DNA from: CAYGAW01 sp964492135
GTDB taxonomy: Bacteria > Chloroflexota > Anaerolineae > UBA7937 > B3-Chlor
Reading direction: 5' to 3'
DNA: 64,000 bases
NCBI GenBank assembly: GCA_964492135.1
Contig: CAZBJW010000004.1
Coordinates: forward strand, 1 to 64,000
This document shows, piece after piece, positions 8,062 through 16,751 of this stretch (positions are counted from its first letter, which is position 1; each line of letters begins with the position of its first letter). The position numbers and the translations under genes were made by a program. Below the pieces are notes generated by a model. That model was not told where the DNA came from, ran no database searches, and saw only the letters and a list, made by a program, of their open reading frames with translations.

Positions 8062-8090
8062 TTGACAGATTAGCACATTCGTGCTATAAT
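8062..8090 (+). promoter_or_regulatory. Consensus sigma-70 type promoter
   Basis: TTGACA (8062-8067), a 17-bp spacer and TATAAT (8085-8090) form a perfect-consensus promoter reading rightwards into the LexA-like gene at 8113 and perhaps the ATPase gene beyond. It is back-to-back with the xre promoter. Confidence 0.85.
8071..8086. promoter_or_regulatory. Palindromic operator inside the promoter spacer
   Basis: TAGCACATTCGTGCTA has perfect 6-bp arms around 4 bases and lies entirely between the -35 and -10 boxes, extending 2 bp into the -10 box. Two 6-bp half-sites separated by 4 bp resemble the general layout of LexA boxes in several phyla, and the gene behind it is LexA-like. Binding by that protein is an inference. 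Confidence 0.65.
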
Positions 8091-8112
8091 TGTGATGCTC
8101 TTCCACGAGACC

Positions 8113-8345
8113 ATGAACAGAAAAGACGAGATCCTTGAATTCATACGTGAGTTCCGAAACGCCATGGGCTATGCCCCCAGCTTCAGGGAGATCGTAGTTG
8201 GAACCTCGGTGGCCTCCACTCGACGGTCCACCGATATCTGGTGAGGTTGGAGGAGGACGGGCTCATCCGCCGGGCCAAGGAGACCGCTCGGTCCATCATA
8301 TCCCTGGATGGGCAGGGGGCGTCTTCTTTTTGGCTCAGGATGTGA
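8113..8345 (+). pseudogene. Frameshifted LexA-type HTH protein
   Basis: The frame from the ATG at 8113 encodes ILEFIREFRNAMGYAPSFREI, the first helices of a LexA N-terminal domain, then runs off target. A different frame near 8200-8228 continues exactly where the family would, with STVHRYLVRLEEDGLIRRA, and stops at 8345. Repairing one base would give a domain-only protein of about 77 residues lacking the protease half. Its promoter and operator are intact. It is either a recent knock-out, a sequencing error or, less likely, programmed frameshifting. Confidence 0.75.
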
Positions 8346-8447
8346 CTCTCGTCCATAAAGGAGACGAAGCCAGAGCTTGTCATGGTAGAGCGGACGTGTC
8401 GGAGCATGCTAGAGGAGTTCGATATCTTCTCTAGTTAGGAGGCGAGA

Positions 8448-11138
8448 GTGACCTTCGCAGATATCCAGGGGAGCAGATTGAACACTGAGGAGGATCTACT
8501 CTTGGAAATCACCCCACCTCGCGACAACGAGCGGGATGCTGCAGCGGTGGAGGATATGCTGGCTGCCCTCTCGTTGAGCGAGCCCTTTTCCCTGGAAATC
8601 GCGGGCGAGGCGGGAAGGAAGCGCTTCCTGGCCAGGGGCTCAGCGCGGGCCATCGAGCATCTCCGGTCGCGCCTGGCGGGGATCTACCCTCACGCTGGTT
8701 TGGAGGTGGTGAACCCCGCTCGGGAGCCCCGTCGGGACCCGGCCCGACCACGTCCAGGGGAGCGGGCTCTGACGATGGAACTCTATCTCCGGACGGGTCC
8801 TCACCTCCCCATAAAGACCTATACCACCTACCAGGACGAAAGAGTTCGGGGCTCGGATCCACTCCTGGAAGTCCTCTCAGCATTGGGCGCTCGAGGACGA
8901 GCCCTGACTCAGTTGATCCTTAGACCGGCGCCAGACAACTGGTCGGAGAGGTACCTCGACCTGGCTCGCCAGCGCCATTGGCAGGAGCGGAAAGCCTCTC
9001 CTCGGGGGCAGGCCGCGGTGGGGATCTTCCTTCTAATGGTATTCTGGGCCCTGTTTCTCTTCTTGAGAGCCTTCTTCTGGTGGCTGGAGGGGCTGAGAGG
9101 CCATGCACTTCTGGCGGGGATGGCTCTCTTCCTGGGAGAGGTGGCCTTGTTCTATCCCCTGCGGTCTCTGACCCGAGAAGATGATCCCCAGATCGTGCGG
9201 GAGAAGGTCCACCTGCCCGCCTTCGAGACCTGGCTACGGATCGCCACCTTCACGGAAGAGGTGGTGGAGTTGGAAGAGAGGATGTGGGACATTGTCTCAG
9301 CGTACAGGCTCTACAACCTGCCAGCTGGGAACGGCTTCCTGGCCAGAAAGGTGGCCTTCGACCCCACTGACATAGGTACAGACCCCCTGGCGATCGATCT
9401 TCCCCTCTTGGGGAGGAATATCAGGTCCTGGTGGGCGAGAAAGCCAATCCTCAACGTCAGGGAGTTGGCCAGCCTGTGGCACCTGCCCCTGGGAGAGGTT
9501 GAGGTGCAGGGGCTGAGGCGTGCCCCCGCCCGAGTGGTTCTCCCTGTAACGGAGGTATCGGGGGAGGGGATCCTCTTGGGCCACTCGGTCCATCAGGGCC
9601 GGCGAGTGGAGGTGCGGCTCCCCTTCGAGATCCTCCATCACAACATCTTCTTGGTGGGGAAGACCCAGCGGGGGAAGTCTAACCTGATGCAGCTCCTGGC
9701 GGAGGCGGCCTTGGCCGCGGGCGACCGGGCGGTGGTGGTGATCGATCCCCACGTGGACCTCGTTCGCTCACTGCAAGCTCGCATCCCACCCGGCCACGAG
9801 GAGCGGGTGATACTCATCGACCTCTTCGATCAAGACTCCCCGGTAGGGATCAACCTTCTGGAGTACCAGCAAGAGAGCCCCATCGACCGGGACAAGGTGG
9901 TGGCAGACATCATCGACAGCTTCTCCGACATCTGGGTCCGCTTCTGGGGTCCTCGCATGGAGATCTACCTGAGGTGGGCGCTCCTGACCCTGGCCGAACA
10001 TAACCGAACCGCAAAGCGGCAGATGACCATCCTGGAGGTCAACCTCCTTCTATCGGATGAGAGGTTCCGTGGGGATATCCTCCGCCAGATCAGGGATCCG
10101 GAGATCCACCGCTGGTGGCGGGAGGAGTACGAACCCCTCAGATTGAGACATTCCCGCTTCATGATGGAGGTCATCTCTCCCGTAAAGACCAAAATCGACC
10201 GCTTCGTGGCCTCCAGGATCGCCAAGAACGTCCTGGGACAGCCTCGGTCAAGTGCAGACATCGGAAGGGCGATCCAAGACCGGAAGATCGTACTGGTGAA
10301 CCTGGCCTCAGGTCTGGTGGGGAAGGAGACGGCTTCTCTTCTGGGCTCGGCCATCTTGGATATTCTAGCTTCGGTCTTCCGCTATCAGGCGCAAGAGGAG
10401 AGACGGCGGCGAGCCCTGGCCACCGTGATCGTGGACGAGATCCAGGCCATCGAAGGATCGGGGAGGAAGTATAGGGAGTTCTTGCAGGAGCTTTCCAAGT
10501 TCGGCGCCAACGTGGTCCTGGGCACCCAGAGCCTGGCCATGATCGAGACGATGGAACCCGGTCTGAAAGGGGCCATCTTCGCCAATTCGAGCACTCTGTT
10601 CCTCTTCGAGTCCAGTGCCGAGGACGCCCGCTATCTGGTTCATGAGTTGGATCGACCCGTCTCGGTAACCGATCTGACGAACCTGGGCCCCTACCGTTGT
10701 TATGTCAAGACCATGATCAGCGGGGAGCGGATCCCGGTCTTCACCCTGGAGAGTCTCCCACCTCAACCAGGTTCTTGGGAGCAGGCGAAGCGAGTGCGAA
10801 TGCTCTCCCAGAAGCACTATGGGCGCGATAGGGCTGAGGTGGAGGCGGAGAGAACGACCAGCATCCAAGAGCGCTACTACCCTGTGACCCTCCCCGTGGA
10901 GAAGGTGGTTGCCCAGGCGCCAGCCGGGTCACGCCCCTACCCCAACAATACACCCAGGGAGAAGACAGGAGCAGACGGCGATGCTGCGGAAGCGGCGGGC
11001 GAGGCGGTAGAGACTCCTCATCACGTAGGGGGCGCCTCCGCGGAGGCGGCTCTCGATGAGGAGCTCCGGCGTCTTAGGCGCAACCGGGCACGTCGCCAGC
11101 GAAGCAAGAAGAGCACGAATGATCGTTTCTCAGAATAG
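8448..11138 (+). CDS. TraD/VirD4-like membrane-anchored DNA-translocation ATPase
   Basis: This 896-residue P-loop ATPase is of the kind that couples DNA to a conjugation channel. After a soluble N-terminal region come two membrane segments (about residues 185-235, LLMVFWALFLFLRAFFWW onward). The motor follows with Walker A GKTQRGKSN, an acidic strand VVVIDPHVD, Walker B TVIVDEIQA and the sensor segment LGTQS. A charged tail ends the protein. The GTG at 8448 has AGGAGG upstream. The gene for a double Replic_Relax protein follows within 50 bp, so the two form an operon that looks like the DNA-handling core of an integrative or plasmid element. No relaxase or type IV secretion genes are present in the window. 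Confidence 0.85.
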   Translation: MTFADIQGSRLNTEEDLLLEITPPRDNERDAAAVEDMLAALSLSEPFSLEIAGEAGRKRFLARGSARAIEHLRSRLAGIYPHAGLEVVNPAREPRRDPARPRPGERALTMELYLRTGPHLPIKTYTTYQDERVRGSDPLLEVLSALGARGRALTQLILRPAPDNWSERYLDLARQRHWQERKASPRGQAAVGIFLLMVFWALFLFLRAFFWWLEGLRGHALLAGMALFLGEVALFYPLRSLTREDDPQIVREKVHLPAFETWLRIATFTEEVVELEERMWDIVSAYRLYNLPAGNGFLARKVAFDPTDIGTDPLAIDLPLLGRNIRSWWARKPILNVRELASLWHLPLGEVEVQGLRRAPARVVLPVTEVSGEGILLGHSVHQGRRVEVRLPFEILHHNIFLVGKTQRGKSNLMQLLAEAALAAGDRAVVVIDPHVDLVRSLQARIPPGHEERVILIDLFDQDSPVGINLLEYQQESPIDRDKVVADIIDSFSDIWVRFWGPRMEIYLRWALLTLAEHNRTAKRQMTILEVNLLLSDERFRGDILRQIRDPEIHRWWREEYEPLRLRHSRFMMEVISPVKTKIDRFVASRIAKNVLGQPRSSADIGRAIQDRKIVLVNLASGLVGKETASLLGSAILDILASVFRYQAQEERRRRALATVIVDEIQAIEGSGRKYREFLQELSKFGANVVLGTQSLAMIETMEPGLKGAIFANSSTLFLFESSAEDARYLVHELDRPVSVTDLTNLGPYRCYVKTMISGERIPVFTLESLPPQPGSWEQAKRVRMLSQKHYGRDRAEVEAERTTSIQERYYPVTLPVEKVVAQAPAGSRPYPNNTPREKTGADGDAAEAAGEAVETPHHVGGASAEAALDEELRRLRRNRARRQRSKKSTNDRFSE

Positions 11139-11149
11139 AGGAGGTCAAG

Positions 11150-13027
11150 GTCGAAGAGCATACCATCCGCAAGATCGAACTGGAGATGCTGCACTGGCTG
11201 ATCAGCTATCCTCTGATGAGCGCTTACCAACTCGCGGTCGGGTTGGGTCTGGACTGGGGCTCAGTCAAGGGGTACCTGAGACACCTGGCGGATGAACTGG
11301 GTTTCCTCGAACGGCTGTCATGTGCGGACCCCGGGCTTCGAAAAGGGGTGCAAGCCTACATCCCCACGGACGAGGGCATCAGGGCTCTCGCTCAGGAGCA
11401 GGGGCTATCCAATGTCCAGTGCGCCCGCCAGCACGGCCTGACTAAGGGCCGTCTCTATAAGATAATCAATAGCCTCCCCTTCTACTATGGATTGCGCACC
11501 TTCGTGGTTCGGCTGGGCGAAACGGCCCGCCGCCACGGGCAGATGGTGGCTCTCTTCGAGGAGGAGCCGCTGTTTCGCTTCATCAGGGGCGGCCGCGAGC
11601 GCCGTTTCCGCCCTGATGCCTTCTCGGTCTATCGGGCTGGAAATGCGGCCTATCCCTTCATCCTCTTGTGGGACGCGGGGTACGGTCGGGTCAGCCACTT
11701 CCGTGGAAGGGTGGATAGGCTCCATGACCTCAGGGAGGCGGATCGTTATCCCTTCCCGGCGAAATATCGCCGCTTTCCCGCCGTGGCTGTGGTGACTACC
11801 GATCGCTGGCGGCTTCTCGAGTGGCAGCGGATGGTGCGTCTTTCAGCCATTCGACGCCGGTCGGCGGAGGTGCAGCTCTATCTCACCCTGAGGCGTGACC
11901 TGCGCCCCGGGCCCGAGGGAGAAGAGTGGAACTTCTTCCGTCCCGTCTGGGTCGATGGAGCAGGGCAGAGGGTGCCCTTCTTGAATGGGGCTCCCTCTTT
12001 CCCTTGGGAGGAGTACCGCACTTTCCGGGAGGAGCGTCTCTCCCCCGGGGAGGCCCCTCGCCGGTCTCGTCGCAAGATCCTGGGCGATCCTCTCCTGGAG
12101 AAGGCTCAAGCGCTGAGGAACCTCTTCCCACGGGCAGGGGAAGAGGAGATCGCCCTGGTCAACCTGGCCCTGCGCCGCAGGGAGAAGGAGGTGCTCCTTT
12201 GGATCGGGGACCACCCGCTTCTCTCAGTGAGACTGCTGGCTCTCTTCATGGGGAACCGAGAGAGCACTATCCAGAGAGACATCCCCCGCCTGGCCAAGCT
12301 GGGCCTGATAGAACAGGCTGAGCCTCCAGATGGTTTCCAGGGCGAGGCCATGTACCTCTTGACCGATCAGGGTGTGAGGTGGCTGGTGAAGCGGCGGCGG
12401 GAAAAGCACCGAGCCTTCGTCCTACGCCACTGGCGACGGACGGTGAGGTGGATGCTGGTCCACCTTCGGCATACGCGAGCCCTCTACGAGTGCATGGCCG
12501 CCTTCGCAGCCCCTGATCTCACAACCGGCCCTCCTGGTTCGTGCGGGTTGCACCTCTGGGAGAGCGAGTTTCGCACACACCGACGGTACGAGTACCGGGG
12601 ACTCAACCGGGTCTTCACCCCGGATGCGTATGGGGTTTTTCGACTTGGAGATCGTGGCTATCGCTTCTTCCTGGAGGTGGACAGGGATACCGTGCATGGG
12701 CGTTTACTGCAGAGAAAAGTAGAGAGTTACTATATCTTCCGGCGTAGCCGGGAGTTCGTGGAGCATGGCTTTGCTTTCCCTTCGGTCTTGGTGGTGACGA
12801 CTACCCTGGGCCGGGCGAGAGGCATCCTCTCCACCTTCCAGCGAGTTGCCGGCTGGTTGGGTGTAGGGGTTCTCCCCCTCTACGTGACGACGCAGCAACT
12901 GGTCGCCGCCGAGGGCCCTCTGGCTCCCATCTGGCTTACACCGGCATCCAAGAACCCCGTCCACTGGTTGCCCATGGACAACCCTCCCGCTGAAGGGGAG
13001 GAAGACACCCGTGAGCCGCGTCGATGA
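11150..13027 (+). CDS. Tandem Replic_Relax-family protein
   Basis: Two repeats of a winged-helix plus nuclease-like fold, typical of the replication-relaxation (Replic_Relax) family on plasmids and ICEs, fill this protein. Repeat 1 has RPDAFSVYR followed by ILLWDAGYG and appears degenerate. Repeat 2 has TPDAYGVFR, then FLEVDRDT and RKVESYYIF, keeping the conserved acidic and lysine positions. The first ATG is at 11186, but AGGAGG at 11139-11144 points to a start near 11150, where the in-frame codon is GTC. I give the longer extent; 11186 is the conservative start (613 residues). It directly follows the TraD-like gene and overlaps the HD-GYP stub. Confidence 0.75.
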   Translation, partial: VEEHTIRKIELEMLHWLISYPLMSAYQLAVGLGLDWGSVKGYLRHLADELGFLERLSCADPGLRKGVQAYIPTDEGIRALAQEQGLSNVQCARQHGLTKGRLYKIINSLPFYYGLRTFVVRLGETARRHGQMVALFEEEPLFRFIRGGRERRFRPDAFSVYRAGNAAYPFILLWDAGYGRVSHFRGRVDRLHDLREADRYPFPAKYRRFPAVAVVTTDRWRLLEWQRMVRLSAIRRRSAEVQLYLTLRRDLRPGPEGEEWNFFRPVWVDGAGQRVPFLNGAPSFPWEEYRTFREERLSPGEAPRRSRRKILGDPLLEKAQALRNLFPRAGEEEIALVNLALRRREKEVLLWIGDHPLLSVRLLALFMGNRESTIQRDIPRLAKLGLIEQAEPPDGFQGEAMYLLTDQGVRWLVKRRREKHRAFVLRHWRRTVRWMLVHLRHTRALYECMAAFAAPDLTTGPPGSCGLHLWESEFRTHRRYEYRGLNRVFTPDAYGVFRLGDRGYRFFLEVDRDTVHGRLLQRKVESYYIFRRSREFVEHGFAFPSVLVVTTTLGRARGILSTFQRVAGWLGVGVLPLYVTTQQLVAAEGPLAPIWLTPASKNPVHWLPMDNPPAEGEEDTREPRR

Positions 13028-13406
13028 TCCATCTTTCAGTATCCTCCGTTCATTCACCTTACTCATGGAGGCCAAATCGCCGGATCTGTATCTTCACTGC
13101 TTGAGGGTGGCCTCTCTGGCCGTTGCTCCAAGGCAGGCGCTCGATCTCTCGGAGAGCGCCCAGCTGGAACTGGAGGTGGGCGCGGGGCTTCATGATCTGG
13201 GCAAGCTGGCCCTTCCCGACGCCATCATGGGCAAGGGGGAGAGCTTGGGCGAAGCGGAGATGGCTGCCATTCGGACACATCCTGAGTTGGGAGAGCGCAT
13301 TCTCTCCCCGCTTCCAGTGGCGGACGAGGGGCGGAAGGTGGTCCACTGCCACCACGAGCGCATGAGTGGGGAGGGTTACCCCAGACGGCTTTGTCTTCAC
13401 CGCTAA
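13011..13406 (+). pseudogene. Truncated HD-GYP phosphodiesterase domain
   Basis: This frame encodes the first two-thirds of an HD-GYP domain (cyclic-di-GMP phosphodiesterase family): HCLRVASLAV, GLHDLGKLALPD and HHERMSGEGYP. The frame then crosses into unrelated sequence and stops after seven residues. The C-terminal helices needed for a complete fold are missing. It overlaps the previous gene by 17 bp with GGGGAGGAAG in front of the GTG, so it was once the last gene of that operon. Confidence 0.75.
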
Positions 13407-13771
13407 AACGCCGAACGAGATCACCCATGAGCACCACCTGACTAACGCTCTGAGGGCCTTATATCAATTTCTGAGAGTGATGAGTCATCTTGGGGGGAGA
13501 CAAGCTGGGACCTATTCTCATGCAGCTCCCTCCTACTGTGCACTTTGGCTACAGAAACCCACTGGAGGGATTCCTTGCGGGGTTGCCGCGCGATCAGGAG
13601 TTCGCTGTCGAATTTCGAGATGACTTTGGGTCCAAGAGGATGTCTTTGAACTGCTGCGGCATCACGGCGTTGCCTGGTGCATCACAGATACCGACCTGAT
13701 ACCGGCCATCCCCGAGATCACCGCTGACTTCACCTACATACGTTGGATCAGGGATCGTCGCGCGCGAGTAG
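13374..13771 (+). pseudogene. DUF72 (YecE-like) gene fragment with frameshifts
   Basis: Three successive frames give consecutive parts of a DUF72 protein: DGFVFTAKTPNEITHEHHL, then KLGPILMQLPP and GFLAGLPRDQEFAVEFRDDFG, then VFELLRHHGVAWCITDTDL and DFTYIRWIRDRR. The order matches the family; two frame changes and the missing N-terminus show it is dead. It is joined directly to the HD-GYP stub at about 13375, marking a deletion or insertion junction. Confidence 0.75.
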
Positions 13772-14183
13772 GATCCCGTCGTGGGAAGATCGATCCTGAT
13801 CTCACACCTGGTTGCCCCTTTCAATCGCGGGGTGGTAAAATATACCATGCCAAGGCCACTAGATGGAACGGGCACCAGGGGCGCCGAGCGTAGCTCTCCC
13901 CAAGTCTGTCTGGCCAATTGTAACCTGGGGATGGCCTTTTCTCTAGACTTCGAGGTGTGCAAAGGGATGCCTCGTTCCTCACTTGCCTGCCGTTGGTTCA
14001 AGTGACTCGCTATAACGAGAGGACGTGACCTAGGCACCTTGGTGGGGGGTCACACCTGCGGGTAGTGTCGCTTATCCTGACCTGCCGCGCCCATAACAAC
14101 CGCACCTTCAAACCTTGACCTTGGGACGGGTTCAGCTATACTCTACATTGGTGGCTAGACTATAGCCGCAGAAGACGCACGAA
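13772..14183. other. Intergenic region, promoter only
   Basis: I see no gene here apart from the tail of the DUF72 debris (frame open to 13893). The promoter of the AbrB-like gene lies at its right end (14115-14142). Confidence 0.4.
14115..14142 (+). promoter_or_regulatory. Promoter of the AbrB-like antitoxin gene
   Basis: TTGACC (14115-14120), a 16-bp spacer and TATACT (14137-14142) lie 42 bp before the GTG start of the antitoxin gene; each box matches 5 of 6 consensus bases. Confidence 0.6.
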
Positions 14184-14465
14184 GTGGCAAGCGTTAGGAA
14201 ATTGTCATCCAAGGGGCAAGTAGTCGTCCCTGAGGATCTAGGCCGCCAGTATGGGATTGATTCGGGCCATCTCCTGATGGTAGAAGACAGTGAAGGTGGC
14301 ATCCGAGTCTTGCCCTTGCCCAAAGATCCCTTGAGAGCGATCGCTGGCCGTCTTGCCGGGAAGCCAGGACTAGAGGTTCTTAAGGGCGAACGGGAGCGGG
14401 AGCTAAAGGCAGACGAGGAGAGAACCCAGCGCCTAGCAGGGAAGCGAGAGTCAACTACCCCATAG
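14184..14465 (+). CDS. AbrB/MazE-type antitoxin
   Basis: The N-terminal swapped-hairpin DNA-binding domain is clear: VRKLSSKGQVVVPEDLGRQYG (residues 4-24), as in VapB/AbrB antitoxins. The C-terminal half is charged and helical, as expected for a toxin-binding tail. It would repress its own promoter and neutralise a PIN RNase. The PIN gene now lies 320 bp downstream and is broken, so this is an orphan antitoxin. Start GTG at 14184. Confidence 0.8.
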   Translation: MASVRKLSSKGQVVVPEDLGRQYGIDSGHLLMVEDSEGGIRVLPLPKDPLRAIAGRLAGKPGLEVLKGERERELKADEERTQRLAGKRESTTP

Positions 14466-14786
14466 ATAAATCCAGGGGCTTGTCCCTGGCGCCACAGGAG
14501 GTCCTGTGTCCGAGACGTATGGCTGGTTGACAACAGCCCGACGGAGAATATCCGCCGCGAGTTACAGGCTAAGCCTGACGCCGAGGGTTTTACCCGCACA
14601 GCGATTCGTGTGCAGAACCCGTTACCTCCGCTTGTTAAGGTGCAAAAGCCGTTTCTCCGCCGTGCGGAGTGCCTTGCGACCCTACAAACAGTATAGGACA
14701 AATTTGCTAACTTTGCAAAAAAGGAGAATCGCGGCGCTCCTCCCCACACCTGAAAGAGGGGGTATCCGCGCCCGAAAGGATTTCCG
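14466..14786. other. Separating segment between AbrB and PIN genes
   Basis: Two hairpins follow the antitoxin stop: CCAGGG/CCCTGG at 14472-14489 and CACAGGA/TCCTGTG at 14493-14508. Further right, two imperfect 20-base copies (GTGCAgAAcCCGTTaCcTCC and GTGCAaAAgCCGTTtCtCC) begin near 14609 and 14639. The end carries the GGIRARKDFR-stop sequence shared with positions 22-53. It appears to be an older antitoxin gene tail or an insertion. Confidence 0.4.
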
Positions 14787-15163
14787 ATGAGAGAGGTGTT
14801 GCACGGCAGCTCCCTGGTGGCCCTCATCCACAAACAGGCTGGCTATACTATGTCTACCGCCTGATTGAACGGGCCCAGGAGGGAGACGCGGATATCTACT
14901 TCTCTGAAATTGACTATGGTGAGATCCTCTACGTTGTGGCCAGAACGGGGGGAACAAAGGAACTTGAATATCACAGACGAGTCCTTCCAGCGCTTCCAAT
15001 CACCCTTGTGCCGGTAGATCGTGCGCTGATTGAGCGAGGTGCAGAGATCAAAGCGTTGCCAGGCGGTGCTTTCCTAGAGGCGATCTGTGCTGCCCTGGCT
15101 GAGCGGCTTGATGCTACTGTGGTGACTGGGGACCAAGGGTGTCAAAAAACGAGACCGGGTTGA
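14787..15163 (+). pseudogene. Dead PIN-domain (VapC-like) toxin
   Basis: The ATG at 14787 begins MREVLHGSSLVALI, where the family has VLDxSALVAL, so the first catalytic aspartate is replaced. After about 17 codons the frame breaks. The correct frame resumes with GWLYYVYRLIERAQEGDADIY and runs through SEIDYGEILYVVAR to the end motif TVVTGDQ. A lost catalytic residue plus a frameshift mean no active RNase. Its start overlaps the upstream small ORF by ATGA, the usual toxin-antitoxin coupling. Confidence 0.75.
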
Positions 15164-15164
15164 A

Positions 15165-16700
15165 GTGGACACTGGCAAAGCAGACCAAAAGCCCGTAGGA
15201 GTTGGTGTGACCAGAACGGCAATCAAGAGATTTCTCAGCCCAGGCGAAACCCTTTCTCAGCAGGTGGTCCGCGGCGGCTTCTGGGTGTTCGCAATCCGGA
15301 TCGTGTCACGGCTCTTCAGCCTGGCGCGCACTATTGTGCTGGCTCGGCTGCTTGCGCCGAAGGATTTCGGACTGTTCGGGATCGCGCTTCTCGCGATGTC
15401 TGCTCTGGAGACGTTCTCACAGACGGGGTTTCAGCAGGCGCTCGTCCAGAAGAAGAGGGCCATAAGACCCTATCTGGACACCGCCTGGACAGTCCAGGCG
15501 ATCCGTGGGGCAGCCCTGGCATTTATTCTCTTTGGGATTGCCCCCTATGTGGCGGTGTTCTTCGGCGAGCGAACGGCCGCAGCACTACTGCGCGTGTTGG
15601 GGCTCTCGATGCTCTTTCAGGGCTTCGCCAACATCGGGGTCGTCTACTTCCAAAAGGAACTGGAGTTTCACAAGCAGTTCGTTTACCAGCTGAGCGGCAC
15701 TTTGGTGGATCTTGTGGTAGCAATCACCGCCGCTCTTCTGCTCCGGAACGCTTGGGCGCTCGTCTTCGGGCTCTTGGCCGGGAACCTCGTGCGGACAGTG
15801 GCGTCATACTTGATTCACCCTTATCGGCCGAGATTGCGGTTGGAAGGAGCGAGAGCGAAGGAGTTGTATGACTTCGGGAGATGGATATTAGGTTCGAGTG
15901 TGCTTGTATTCCTCACTACTCAGGGCGACGACATCTTCGTAGGAAAGTTGCTTGGTGTGACAGCACTCGGTTTCTATCAGTTGGCTTACCGAATCTCAAA
16001 TATGCCAGCAACAGAGATAACGCACGTAATTTCGCAGGTAACATTCCCAACTTACTCGAAGCTACAAGATGACCTTTCCAAACTAAGGGAAGGCTATTTG
16101 AAAGTGCTGCAGGTTACAGTCTTTATCTCCGCACCACTAGCAGGAATGATTTTTGTCCTGTCTCGCGAATTCACTCACCTATTTCTAGGAGAAAAATGGA
16201 TGCCAATGGTGCCGGCAGTGCAGGCGCTGGTGTTGGCCGGTTTGGTAAGGTCAGTAGTAGCGACAACGGGTCCGGTATTTCAGGGGGTTGGAAAGCCACA
16301 AATAGAAACGAAGGGGCACATACTCCGATTATCGGTGTTGGCAATCTCAATCTATCCCCTAACTGTTCGGTGGGGAATAGTGGGTGCCTCGGTCAGTGTA
16401 TTCTTAAGTATCCTCGTGTCCGCCATTGGGTTTAGTTATATGACGGTAAGGATTACCAAGTGTGGAATTAGAGAGTTTAGTAAAGCGGTGGTACCCCCAT
16501 TGATAAATGCGCTAATTATGATTTGGCTAATATACCTCCTTAAGATTAAGGTGGGTGCGGTTGGAATTCTGGGATTTACCCTGCTTGCCGCTATAGGTGG
16601 GGTCAGCTATCTTGCCGTAGCATCTCTCTTAGATCGGTTCTCAAATTATAGGATGCACTCACTAATAAGAGAATCTTTATCGGCACTCCGAGGGAATTAA
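15165..16700 (+). CDS. Wzx-type oligosaccharide flippase (polysaccharide transporter family)
   Basis: This integral membrane protein of 511 residues has about 12-14 helices and is of the PST/MATE-like flippase family that moves undecaprenyl-linked repeat units to the outer face. The conserved start of the family is seen: GGFWVFAIRIVSRLFSLARTI, then VLARLLAPKDFGLFGIA and TGFQQALVQKK. It is one of two flippases in the window (the other at 32674). The start GTG at 15165 is two bases after the PIN remnant; a GTG at 15207 is an alternative. The second half is more A+T-rich than the first, suggesting mosaic origin. Confidence 0.9.
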   Translation: MDTGKADQKPVGVGVTRTAIKRFLSPGETLSQQVVRGGFWVFAIRIVSRLFSLARTIVLARLLAPKDFGLFGIALLAMSALETFSQTGFQQALVQKKRAIRPYLDTAWTVQAIRGAALAFILFGIAPYVAVFFGERTAAALLRVLGLSMLFQGFANIGVVYFQKELEFHKQFVYQLSGTLVDLVVAITAALLLRNAWALVFGLLAGNLVRTVASYLIHPYRPRLRLEGARAKELYDFGRWILGSSVLVFLTTQGDDIFVGKLLGVTALGFYQLAYRISNMPATEITHVISQVTFPTYSKLQDDLSKLREGYLKVLQVTVFISAPLAGMIFVLSREFTHLFLGEKWMPMVPAVQALVLAGLVRSVVATTGPVFQGVGKPQIETKGHILRLSVLAISIYPLTVRWGIVGASVSVFLSILVSAIGFSYMTVRITKCGIREFSKAVVPPLINALIMIWLIYLLKIKVGAVGILGFTLLAAIGGVSYLAVASLLDRFSNYRMHSLIRESLSALRGN

Positions 16701-16751
16701 GTAGCCCATAGGTGTTTGTTTTCTTAACTTATTCGGCAAAAAGCTTGGGGA

